From: Polyangium sp. y55x31
Lineage (GTDB): Bacteria > Myxococcota_A > Polyangia > Polyangiales > Polyangiaceae
Length of the DNA: 64,000 nucleotides
Assembly (NCBI RefSeq): GCF_029946505.1
Contig: NZ_JARZHG010000047.1
Span: 24,802-88,801 of the forward strand
Direction of reading: 5' to 3'
This document shows positions 1-7,762 of this stretch, one piece after another. Each line of letters starts with the position of its first letter. The stretch's first letter is position 1. Under the pieces are notes generated by a model, which did no database searches, was not told where the DNA came from, and saw nothing but the letters and a program-made list of their open reading frames with translations. The position numbers and the translations under genes were made by a program.

Positions 1-126
1 CTCCGTGTGCTCGGCGGCGACGACGGCGCCCATGCCGCCCACGCCGAGCACCCGATCGACGCGGTATTTCCCGGCGATCACGTCGCCTGCCTTGACCGGA
101 AGCTCAATCTCGCTGTCGCTACTCAT
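1..126 (-). CDS. Serine/threonine protein kinase, N-terminus only (runs off the left edge)
   Basis: The minus strand reads from an ATG at 126 to the window edge, giving 42 residues. They hold the start of a Hanks-type kinase domain: a short acidic leader, then an entry into subdomain I reading AGKYRVDRVLGVGGMGAVVA. GxGGMGxV is the glycine-rich nucleotide-binding loop typical of myxobacterial Ser/Thr kinases. The catalytic loop, the activation segment and any sensor or membrane part lie outside the window. Such kinases phosphorylate partner proteins in signalling; the substrate cannot be guessed. The downstream neighbour on the same strand would be outside the window; the NADAR gene lies just upstream. 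Confidence 0.85.
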   Translation of the reverse strand, partial: MSSDSEIELPVKAGDVIAGKYRVDRVLGVGGMGAVVAAEHTE

Positions 127-156
127 CAGCCGCGCACGTCGCCTCGGGGGCCGAGC

Positions 157-714
157 CTATCGAGGACGCGCCGCGCCGGCAAGGCCTTCGCGCGCCTCCA
201 TGAGCGCAAACCCCAGCAAATTCAGCCCCCGCCAGGCCCGAGGGTCCGTCGCGCGCGGATCCGACGCGGCGAGCCCGATGCCCCAGATCGCGTCCTTCGG
301 GCTCGCCTCGACGAGGATCTTCGAGCCCGTCCCGAGCAGCCAATCACCGAGATTTGCATTCTGGCCGAACTTCGCGAGGCTCGCCTCCACCACGATGCCG
401 AACCGGTGCTCGAGCCACCGAGCCTCGTCGAAATCACGCACCTCGCGCCCGAGCGCCTTCGCCTTGCCCGGATCCTCCGTCGCCAGGATCTTCGCGCGGG
501 TTGCCTCGTCCCCGAAGAGCCGCGCCTTTTCGGCCATCATGAAATGCTCGGCCGCCGCGTACCTCTGCCCGCGCACGACGAACGGCGCGGGATACCATTG
601 GCTGAAGATGAAAGGACCGAGCGCCCCGTCCTTGCTCGGCGTATGGCCCCAGAAGAACAGGAAATCGAGCGGTTCGCCGCGTTCATGCCGCGTGATCAGG
701 GTGGCGACGTCCAT
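157..714 (-). CDS. NADAR family protein (YbiA-like N-glycosidase)
   Basis: The 185-residue product matches the NADAR (NAD- and ADP-ribose-associated, YbiA/DUF1768) family over its full length. Seen motifs, in order: FFWGH near residue 21, the QWYPAPF segment, AAEHFMMAEKARLF around residue 55, a KFGQN segment, and the C-terminal LVEASPKDAIWGIG signature. Known relatives hydrolyse N-glycosidic bonds in riboflavin pathway intermediates or act on ADP-ribosylated nucleic acids; which substrate applies here cannot be told from sequence. It is cytoplasmic, with no signal peptide. It sits 30 bp upstream of the kinase gene on the same strand and could be co-transcribed with it. Length is normal for the family and nothing looks broken. 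Confidence 0.88.
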   Translation of the reverse strand: MDVATLITRHERGEPLDFLFFWGHTPSKDGALGPFIFSQWYPAPFVVRGQRYAAAEHFMMAEKARLFGDEATRAKILATEDPGKAKALGREVRDFDEARWLEHRFGIVVEASLAKFGQNANLGDWLLGTGSKILVEASPKDAIWGIGLAASDPRATDPRAWRGLNLLGFALMEAREGLAGAARPR

Positions 715-819
715 GGCGGCAGCCTAGCGCATCCCGAAGCGCGCGGGGAAGCCTCGTCGCCATTCGCCTTGGCCCTCGGCCCGCCGCGGCGGTACCGTAC
801 CTCGCGGAGGGTCAGCTTC

Positions 820-1362
820 ATGCGATCACCTGTCTTGCTTTTCGTCGCTACCGTGCTGCTCGCTTCGGCCCCGGCGTCCGCCGACGTCCTCTCGGAGCCG
901 CCGCAAAACTGCCCCGAAGGAAGCCTGGGCCAGCTCTGCCACGGTCCCCCGCGCTGCGCGCCTCTGCCCTGCACGTCCGACGCCGATTGCCAGGGCGGCG
1001 GGACGTGCAAGGTGAAAGAGCTCTGCATCGAGGACATCAATTGCTCCGGCGGATGGATCGACGCGCCTCCCGTGACGCACGTCGCGGGCACCTGCGACGC
1101 CACCGGCGCGTGCCCGATGGGCGGCACGTGTAAGAAGACCCTGGTCTGCGTGGGCGGATCGATATCGCCGACCTCGGGAAGCGGCGCGGGGACCGGCGCC
1201 GGGAGCGGCGCGGGCGCGGGGGATGGCGGAGGCGACGACGACATCGCCGTGAAGGGTTGCGCGTGTAGCGCGGTCGGCGATCACGCCGCGCCGTGGCTCG
1301 GGCTCGCCATGGTCGCCGTCGGCGCGGGGATCGCCGTGGCGCGAAGGCGGCGCCCGCATTAA
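820..1362 (+). CDS. Secreted Cys-rich protein with MYXO-CTERM sorting signal
   Basis: The ATG at 820 gives 180 residues starting with a clear signal peptide (MRSPVLLFVATVLL, cleavage after ASA near residue 21). The mature part has about a dozen cysteines in spaced pairs such as CTSDADCQGGGTC, then a Gly/Ser/Ala linker of roughly residues 120-140. The end is a MYXO-CTERM tripartite signal: a short Cys motif (GCAC), a hydrophobic helix ending VAVGAGIAVA, and RRRR. In Myxococcota this targets proteins to surface anchoring and processing. Earlier in-frame codons extend the frame upstream but lack coding character. Its last bases overlap by four the tail of the convergent signal peptidase gene. 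The function of the ectodomain is unknown. Confidence 0.85.
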   Translation: MRSPVLLFVATVLLASAPASADVLSEPPQNCPEGSLGQLCHGPPRCAPLPCTSDADCQGGGTCKVKELCIEDINCSGGWIDAPPVTHVAGTCDATGACPMGGTCKKTLVCVGGSISPTSGSGAGTGAGSGAGAGDGGGDDDIAVKGCACSAVGDHAAPWLGLAMVAVGAGIAVARRRRPH

Positions 1363-2138
1363 CGCGCGGGCGGCGTCGTCACGGCGGGTTTTTCCTTCAA
1401 GCACTTTTCCATCGCCGGCCCGAGCGACGCCGCGCCCGCCGGGAGAATGGGCGGCCCGTCCACGGGCGCGGCGGCGCGGCCGGAAAAACCGCCGAGCAGG
1501 ATCATCGCCACGTGCCCGAGGACCGTGGAGATCGGCATGCCGCGCCCGATTCCGCCTCTCCAGCTCCGCGAGTCGTGGCTGTTCATTCGGTTGTCGCCGA
1601 TGACGAACGCCTCGCCCGCGGGCACGACCCACGGTCCCTGCACGGCGCCGCAAATCCCGCCCCGACACGATTGCATCGCGCTGCAATCGCTGTCCTTCTC
1701 GCACGACCCTCCGTCGACCGGCCCGTCGAGCAAAACGCCGTAGGCGTGATCGCCGAGCCATTCGATGAAGAGCTCGAACGTCCGCCCCTCCCAATCGTAC
1801 CGGCCCACGCGGCACTGCGGGACGCGAAAGCCATTGATGATCGGCCGTCCGTCCACGAACTCGAGCTTGTCCCCCGGCATCCCGATCACCCGCTTCATGA
1901 AGAGCTGATCCGGGTTCTCGGGAAACGGGAAGACGATCACGTCGCCGCGATGCACCTCGCCGCCCCGCGTCGCAGAGACGTAGTCGCCGGGCACGAGCGT
2001 CGGTAACATCGCCCCGGACGGGACCTTGTACACCTTGACCATCACGCGGAGCACGACGAAGCTCGCGACGAGGAGGCCGAGGATCACATAGGCCCACCAC
2101 GCCGAGCGCTTCTTGCGGGCCGGGGAGGAGTCGGGCAT
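1359..2138 (-). CDS. lepB: Signal peptidase I
   Basis: This 259-residue type I signal peptidase (S26) cleaves signal peptides from exported proteins at the outer face of the inner membrane. One N-terminal membrane helix spans about residues 15-35. The nucleophile is Ser41 in KVPSGAMLPT and the general base Lys82 in FMKRVIGMPGD; the conserved GDNRMNSHDSR box lies near residue 181. Unusual for the family is a small Cys-rich insert (residues about 145-163, CEKDSDC...CRGGIC) between the second catalytic box and the GDN box, which could form disulfides in the periplasm. The gene is convergent with the MYXO-CTERM gene and divergent from the ECF sigma gene, with about 130 bp between the two starts. 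Confidence 0.95.
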   Translation of the reverse strand: MPDSSPARKKRSAWWAYVILGLLVASFVVLRVMVKVYKVPSGAMLPTLVPGDYVSATRGGEVHRGDVIVFPFPENPDQLFMKRVIGMPGDKLEFVDGRPIINGFRVPQCRVGRYDWEGRTFELFIEWLGDHAYGVLLDGPVDGGSCEKDSDCSAMQSCRGGICGAVQGPWVVPAGEAFVIGDNRMNSHDSRSWRGGIGRGMPISTVLGHVAMILLGGFSGRAAAPVDGPPILPAGAASLGPAMEKCLKEKPAVTTPPAR

Positions 2139-2266
2139 GGCGAGCCCTTACCCCGATCCGCGCCCGGCGAGAAGCCGCCCACGACGCCACGCCGCGCCCG
2201 TTCATTTTTTCTCTAAGAAACCTCCCGCCCCCCCGTTCTTCGAGCGATCGACGACTCTTCGCGCCC

Positions 2267-2794
2267 ATGCCGAGCGAACCTACGAGCCACTGGGTCCTTC
2301 TCGCGCTCTCGCGCTACGAGGCCCCTTTGCTCCGCTACGCCACGGCCATCGTGGGATCCGCCCAGGCAGCCGACGTGGTGCAGGACACGTTCCTGCGCCT
2401 GTGCAACCAGGACCAGGCGGCGGTGGAGCCGCACCTCCGGGCCTGGCTCTTCACGGTCTGCCGGAACCGGGCCCTCGATGTTCGGCGCGACAAACGACAC
2501 GTCGAATCCGTGGCGGAGGTGGACGAGATCATGCCGGACAATCACCCCGGGCCGTCGGAGGCCCTCGAACGCCGCGAGGCGATGCGCCGCGTCCTCGGCG
2601 CGCTCGATACCCTGCCGGAGCGGCAACGCGAGGCGGTCCTGCTCAAATTCAGCGGCGACCTGAGCTATCAGGAAATCGCGGAGGTGCTCGGAACGAGCGT
2701 TTCGAACGTGGGATTCCTCTTGCATACGGCGCTGCGCGCACTGCGGGAGCACGTGGAGAAGAAGGACCGCGAAACCGAGAGGAGGAGCCGATGA
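2267..2794 (+). CDS. ECF RNA polymerase sigma factor
   Basis: The 175-residue product has the two-domain build of extracytoplasmic-function sigma factors. Region 2 covers about residues 15-80, with the conserved AADVVQDTFLRL segment (core binding, -10 recognition) and AWLFTVCRNRALD. Region 4 covers about residues 105-165, with TLPERQREAVLLKFSGDLSY followed by the helix-turn-helix EIAEVLGTSVSNVGFLLHTAL. Its stop overlaps the next start as ATGA, so the anti-sigma/VWA partner is translated from the same message. This is the usual arrangement for a membrane-held sigma and its inhibitor. The inducing signal is not visible. It is divergent from lepB. Confidence 0.95.
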   Translation: MPSEPTSHWVLLALSRYEAPLLRYATAIVGSAQAADVVQDTFLRLCNQDQAAVEPHLRAWLFTVCRNRALDVRRDKRHVESVAEVDEIMPDNHPGPSEALERREAMRRVLGALDTLPERQREAVLLKFSGDLSYQEIAEVLGTSVSNVGFLLHTALRALREHVEKKDRETERRSR

Positions 2795-4803
2795 CACTCT
2801 CGAATGACGATCCGCGCCTGCTCTCGTACGTGCTCGGCGAGCTCGACGAGGCGGAGTCACGCGAAATCGAGGCGGCCATCGACGCGAATCCGGAGATCCG
2901 TGCGGAGCTCGACGCCCTGCGGATGACGGCGGAGATGCTGCGCGAAGGTCTCGCGGAGCGCGCGCCGAAGGAGCTCCCGGCAATACAACGAAAGGTGCTG
3001 GAGGAGGCCACGCGCGAGGCGGAAAAACCAAAGGTGGCGCCGGTTCGAAGGCGTTTTCTGCGGCCGACGTTGCTCGCGGCGGCCGCGGCCGCGCTCGTCG
3101 CCATTTCGCTCGGCGTGATGCAGCAGCGTCGCCAAACGGAAGTCGCGAAGGAGCAAGCGCTGCCGGACTTCGGGACGCCCGAGCCGCAACCGAAGGAAAA
3201 GAAGAAGTCGACGGCGCCGCCCCCGAAGGACGACACGAAGATCGACGAGGCGACGCGGCGAGAGGCCCTGAAAATGCTCCAGGAGGAGCGGGCGCGTCAG
3301 GGGAGCGAGGTTGCCGCGAGGATCCCGAAGCCCCGCAGGCTCTCCGCGCGATCGAAGCCGAGGGCCGACGAGAACCCGTTCATCTACACGACGAGCATCG
3401 CGCGCGCGAGTTTCCCGCTCGACGTGGACACGGCCTCGTATTCGCTCGTCGCGCGGTACTTCCAAGAAGCCGGGCGGAGGCCGCCGTCGAGCCTCGTGCG
3501 CGTCGACGAGCTCGTCAATGCATTCCCCTACGAGGACCCGGACCCGGTCGGAGACGCGGCGATCGCCGCCCGGGCCGAGGTCGACACGGCGCCGTGGAAC
3601 CATTCGAACAGGCTCGTGCGCCTCGCGCTGAAAACAGCGCCGGTCGATCCGTCGATCCGACCCCAGGCAAACTTGGTCTTCGTGATCGACGAATCGCAGG
3701 GCTTTGCGAAGGACCCGGACAAACTGCCGCTGCTCCAGGCTGCCTTGCGCAGGCTGGTCTCGCGGCTCGACGATCGGGATCGGCTGACGCTCATCGCGTA
3801 CGGAGGCGCCTCCGACGAGCCACATCTGCCGCCGACGCCGGGCGACGACAAACCCCGGCTCCTCACCGCCATCGACAAGTTCGCGCCGAGCGGGGCGGGG
3901 GGTTCCGGCGGTTCCATGGAGCGGGCCTTCAAGGAGGCGCAGGCGCATTTCGTCGCGGGCGGCGTGAACCGGGTCTTCCTGGCGACGGACGACCATTTCG
4001 CAGCCGATCCGGAGCAAGGCCGGCTCACGGCGCTGATCCGCGAAAAGGCGGCTGCGGGCATTTCGCTCTCGACGCTCGGATTCGGTCCGATGGACGGCCC
4101 GGTCGGACAAACCTTGAAGGCCCTGGCCGAGGAGGGAAAGGGCAGCTTCGCGCAGATCACGAGCCCGGACGCCGCGCGCAGGGAGCTCGTCGACGTGGCC
4201 CTGGGCGCGCGCACGCCGATCGCGAGAGACGTGCGGGTCGAGGTCGATTTCGCTCCTGGGTACGTGCGGTCGTTCCGGCTGATCGGGAACGAGGATCGAA
4301 CGGGACCGGAGCGCGAGTTCCTGGATGCCTGGAAAGGCCCGGTCGATCTGTACGCCGGGCAAGCGGTGACGGCGCTCTACGAGCTCGAACCCAGGCCCGA
4401 CGACTCGGGGGGCTCGGAGGCCCCGCCCGTGCCGTACCTCCTCACGCTGCGGGTCCATTACAACGATGCGTCGGGGCAAACCCAGGAGATCGAGGTGCCG
4501 CTCCGGGACGAATGGCGTCGGGAGGTGAGCACGGATTTCTACTTCGCCGCGGCGGTGGCGGGGTTTGGCCTGCTCCTGCGCGATTCGCCGTACAAGGGGA
4601 ACCTGACGCTCGCGGACGTGGTGACCATGGCCAGAAAAAACCTCGGCGCGGATCCCGGCGGGCACAGGGCCCGCTTCGTGAACCTGCTCGAGCTCGTGGA
4701 GTTCACGCCCGGGGTTGCAGCGATGCAGGCAGCACCCAAGAAGCCGCCGCGCCGCAAGGGGTCGCTGTGCCCGCCCGGAGATTCGCTCTGCAGCGACCTT
4801 TGA
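2791..4803 (+). CDS. Anti-sigma-like, membrane-anchored VWA protein (YfbK type)
   Basis: Translation from the ATG at 2791, preceded by GGAGGAG at 2781, gives 670 residues. Residues 1-75 form a helical anti-sigma-like domain (YVLGELDEAESREIEAAI), without the His-Cys zinc ligands of ZAS domains. A membrane helix lies at about 90-110, then a Pro/Lys-rich linker. From about 195 the protein follows the YfbK-type family: an N-terminal domain (SFPLDVDTASYSLVARYF), a VWA domain near 294-470, and a C-terminal DUF3520-like part. The metal-binding loop of the VWA domain reads VIDESQGF instead of DxSxS, so the MIDAS is probably degenerate. I infer it holds the upstream sigma factor at the membrane and releases it on a periplasmic cue. 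Confidence 0.85.
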   Translation: MTLSNDDPRLLSYVLGELDEAESREIEAAIDANPEIRAELDALRMTAEMLREGLAERAPKELPAIQRKVLEEATREAEKPKVAPVRRRFLRPTLLAAAAAALVAISLGVMQQRRQTEVAKEQALPDFGTPEPQPKEKKKSTAPPPKDDTKIDEATRREALKMLQEERARQGSEVAARIPKPRRLSARSKPRADENPFIYTTSIARASFPLDVDTASYSLVARYFQEAGRRPPSSLVRVDELVNAFPYEDPDPVGDAAIAARAEVDTAPWNHSNRLVRLALKTAPVDPSIRPQANLVFVIDESQGFAKDPDKLPLLQAALRRLVSRLDDRDRLTLIAYGGASDEPHLPPTPGDDKPRLLTAIDKFAPSGAGGSGGSMERAFKEAQAHFVAGGVNRVFLATDDHFAADPEQGRLTALIREKAAAGISLSTLGFGPMDGPVGQTLKALAEEGKGSFAQITSPDAARRELVDVALGARTPIARDVRVEVDFAPGYVRSFRLIGNEDRTGPEREFLDAWKGPVDLYAGQAVTALYELEPRPDDSGGSEAPPVPYLLTLRVHYNDASGQTQEIEVPLRDEWRREVSTDFYFAAAVAGFGLLLRDSPYKGNLTLADVVTMARKNLGADPGGHRARFVNLLELVEFTPGVAAMQAAPKKPPRRKGSLCPPGDSLCSDL

Positions 4804-4823
4804 TCAGGCCGGCGCGCCCTCGC

Positions 4824-6542
4824 TCAGCCCGCAGCCTGGGGCTCGGGCTCGGCCGGGGGTGCGACGGCCGCAGGTTGCGCCGCCGCGGCGGCCGCCGCTT
4901 CCTCCATCGCGCGCACGGCCGCGGCGTCCTCCTCGGCGAGGATGCGATCACTCTCGCCGAGCGCGGCCTCGTGCGCGGCGATGACGCGCCTCACGCGGCT
5001 CCGCGCGAGCGCGAAGAACATGAGCCCGAGCAGGCCCCACACCGCCGAAGCGACCACCGCGGCCGCGACGAGCATCTCCTCGCCGCTCGTCTCCACCGCG
5101 CCCACCGCGACGAAGACGTAAATCGGCGACGGCGCGGCCACGATGAGCGCGCTGCGACCGGCCGTCGACGCGAAGATGCCCGCGATCGCCGCGACGATCC
5201 ACGGCCCCACGGCGACGAGGAAATGCACCGCGAGGAGCAAGATGCGCGAGAGCAATGCGGTGCTCGACCGCGCCCGCAAGAACGCGCCGAACCCCACGGA
5301 GAACAGGTAAAACGACCCCGCGTAGAGCGCGACGAGTAGGATCTGCTTGCTGTTCTCCGTGGGACTCCCGTTGTTCATCACGGCGATGAGCCCGACCGCG
5401 ACCGGCAGCAAGAACGCGAACGCGGCCCCGCCGAGCTGCATCATCGACGTGCCGACGATGCCCGGCCCGAGCAGCCTCCGGAGCGGGCCCACGCCCTGCC
5501 GATCCCAGTGCAATCGCACGCGCCGCGAGGGCCCGAGCGAGTCGCCGAGGAAGAGGTAGACCGAGCCCACCAGAAAGACGAGGAGCACGCAGATGCCCGC
5601 GATGGCAACCGCGGTCTCGTCGTACGAGTCGACCGCGACGATCGGCGCAGCCGTGCACAGCGCGAAGACCGGCGCGGCTACGAGGAACCAGCGCTTGAGG
5701 CCCGTCGAGCGATCGTCCGTGATGCTCGTGAGGTTCGCGATCGTGACCTCGTAGAGGAACCACGCAGGCAACGCCGTCGCCACGATCGGCAGGAGGATCA
5801 AGCAGAGGACGTACGTGAGGTCGAAGGGCGCGCGCGCGTACGCCGTCGGCAGCCAGACCGGCGGTCCGTCCGGCACGCCGGGCCAGGCGCGATGCGCGGG
5901 GATCGAGAGCCCCACGCCGAGCCAGCCGTAGACGTTGAGCGAGACGATCACCGCGCAGATCAACGTGACCACGAGCGCGGCGCGCAGGCTGTTCATCTTC
6001 GAGCTCACCGCGAGCCCGAAGGCGACCGCGAGCGCCGCGATGAGGAACAAGAAGCCAAACGCGACGATCGTCTCCGTCGCGGTGACGCCGCCGAACAGGA
6101 ACGGCAGCGCGCCGACGGGCGCGAGCATCACCACGTACATGCTGATCGACGTGTACGCGGCGAGGAATTTTCCGCGCGCGATCACCGCGGGTCGCAGCCC
6201 CGTGAGGATCACGGCTTCCCAGGTGCGCCCTTCGCGCTCCGAGGCGATCGCGTTCGCCGCGACCGCGGGCCCGACGAACGTGACCACGAAGTACGCGAGC
6301 GAGAAGAAGACCTGGAAGAGGACGTACCCCGTGGTCGCGGGGCTCTCGTTGATCGAGACGAGGCCGCCGATCGAGGCGATCGCGAGCGTCGCGAGGATCG
6401 AGAGCACGCAAAGGATGATCGGCGTGCGCACGAGGCGCGCGGACTGGCGGAGCTCGCGGATCCAGATGGGGTTCGGATCGTCGAGCAGGCGGCGCAGGCG
6501 CGAGGCGCCCGCGTTCGGGGCGGTTCCGGTCTGCGCGCTCAT
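4824..6542 (-). CDS. ABC-2 type transporter permease
   Basis: The 572-residue product is an integral membrane protein with about a dozen hydrophobic helices spread between residues 40 and 510. Its N-terminal segment (PIWIRELRQSARLVRTP) and the amphipathic ASEREGRTWEAVILTGLRP loop are typical of ABC-2 exporters, which have no separate binding protein. A charged helix and an Ala/Pro-rich tail finish the protein in the cytoplasm. Its start overlaps the stop of the ATPase gene by four bases (ATGA), so the two are translationally coupled and should form one exporter. The substrate is unknown; membership of an operon with a MoxR ATPase suggests cell-envelope work. Confidence 0.9.
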   Translation of the reverse strand: MSAQTGTAPNAGASRLRRLLDDPNPIWIRELRQSARLVRTPIILCVLSILATLAIASIGGLVSINESPATTGYVLFQVFFSLAYFVVTFVGPAVAANAIASEREGRTWEAVILTGLRPAVIARGKFLAAYTSISMYVVMLAPVGALPFLFGGVTATETIVAFGFLFLIAALAVAFGLAVSSKMNSLRAALVVTLICAVIVSLNVYGWLGVGLSIPAHRAWPGVPDGPPVWLPTAYARAPFDLTYVLCLILLPIVATALPAWFLYEVTIANLTSITDDRSTGLKRWFLVAAPVFALCTAAPIVAVDSYDETAVAIAGICVLLVFLVGSVYLFLGDSLGPSRRVRLHWDRQGVGPLRRLLGPGIVGTSMMQLGGAAFAFLLPVAVGLIAVMNNGSPTENSKQILLVALYAGSFYLFSVGFGAFLRARSSTALLSRILLLAVHFLVAVGPWIVAAIAGIFASTAGRSALIVAAPSPIYVFVAVGAVETSGEEMLVAAAVVASAVWGLLGLMFFALARSRVRRVIAAHEAALGESDRILAEEDAAAVRAMEEAAAAAAAQPAAVAPPAEPEPQAAG

Positions 6543-7762
6543 TGCACGTCTCCACGCGTGACTTCGAGGAAGATGCGCTCGAGCTCGTTCCTCTCCGGCT
6601 CCACGCCCACGATGCCGATGTTGCGGTGCACGAGGTGGGTCACCATCTCCGCGATCTTCGTCTCCGTGCCCTGGTAGCCCACGTGCACGACGCCGCCGAG
6701 GACGCTGACCTCGACGATCCCGGGCCCGCCGCGCAGGAAGTACGCAGCGGCCTCGGGATTGCCGAGGACACGCAGCTTCACCCGACGAACGTTCGGCGTG
6801 GGCGGGACCGGCGCCGGCACGTGCGGCTGCGGTGGGGCCGCGCTCGCGCTCGGATCGATCGCGGGCACGGGCGCGCCCGCGGCCTCGGGCGAAGCGGGCG
6901 CGGCTTGCCCGGGGGGCGTGGGCGCGGGCGTGGGCACGAGCGCGCGCACGCCCGGCGGCACGTACCGCGGCGGCGGCGCGTGGCCGTGGGCCTCGGCCGC
7001 GCGGATCGCTTCGAGGCGCGCCGAGATCTCGTGGATCGGACCTGCGACGACGAGGCGGCCACGTTCGAGGATGCCGATCGAGGTGCAGACGTCGCTGAGC
7101 TCCGTGAGGATGTGCGACGAGAGGAAGATCGTCTTGCCGAGGCCACGCAGCTCCAGCAAGAGATCGCGGATCTCGATGCGGGCGCGGGGATCGAGATCAC
7201 TCGCCGGTTCGTCGAGGATGAGCACCTTCGGGTCGTGCAGGAGGATACGCGCGAGCTGAAGCCGTTGCTTCATGCCTTTCGACATCTCGGCGACGAGCCG
7301 ATCCTGCAGCTTGCCGAGGTCGGTCAGCTCGAGGACCGCGTCGACCACGCTGATCGAGGGCACGCGGAACGAGTCCGCGAAGAACTCGAGGTACTCGCGC
7401 ACCGTGATGCGATCGTAGACGCCCGCGTGATCCGGCATGTAGCCGATCACCTTGCGCACGGCCTCGGGGTCGAGCGTGACGTCGATCCCGTCGATCTCCA
7501 CGCGCCCGGCCATGGGCTCGAGCAGCGTGGCCATCACGCGGATCGTCGTGGTCTTTCCGGCGCCGTTCGGCCCGATGAAGCCGAAGATCTCGCCGGCGCC
7601 GACGTCGAAGGTCACGTCGCGCAGGACGTCGCGGTTGGCGAAGCGGTGCCAGAGGTGGCGCACGCGGATCGTCGGCGGCGCAGGCACGACCAACGCAGGC
7701 GGCTCGACCGCGGTCGCCGGCGATCGCTCCCAGGCGGGCGGCGTCTCGACGGGCTCGCTCAC
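6539..7762 (-). CDS. ABC transporter ATP-binding protein
   Basis: The start is the GTG at 7762, which overlaps the upstream stop as GTGA, giving 407 residues. The nucleotide-binding domain spans about residues 30-255: Walker A GPNGAGKTTT, a Q-loop replaced by the IGYMPDHAGVYDRIT stretch, signature MSKGMKQRLQLAR, Walker B VLILDEPASDLDP and switch SSHIL. The signature differs from the usual LSGGQ, which is common in ABC-2 exporter ATPases. A long Pro/Ala linker (about 285-335) leads to a C-terminal extra domain of about 70 residues (RRVKLRVLGNPEAAAYFL) of the type found in DUF4162-like tails. It powers the downstream permease. Confidence 0.93.
   Translation of the reverse strand: MSEPVETPPAWERSPATAVEPPALVVPAPPTIRVRHLWHRFANRDVLRDVTFDVGAGEIFGFIGPNGAGKTTTIRVMATLLEPMAGRVEIDGIDVTLDPEAVRKVIGYMPDHAGVYDRITVREYLEFFADSFRVPSISVVDAVLELTDLGKLQDRLVAEMSKGMKQRLQLARILLHDPKVLILDEPASDLDPRARIEIRDLLLELRGLGKTIFLSSHILTELSDVCTSIGILERGRLVVAGPIHEISARLEAIRAAEAHGHAPPPRYVPPGVRALVPTPAPTPPGQAAPASPEAAGAPVPAIDPSASAAPPQPHVPAPVPPTPNVRRVKLRVLGNPEAAAYFLRGGPGIVEVSVLGGVVHVGYQGTETKIAEMVTHLVHRNIGIVGVEPERNELERIFLEVTRGDVQ

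Noticed and set aside
7..1362. Long plus-strand frame before the MYXO-CTERM gene
   Set aside because: Its first two thirds are Arg/Pro-rich shadow of the NADAR and kinase genes; the true gene starts at 820 with a signal peptide.
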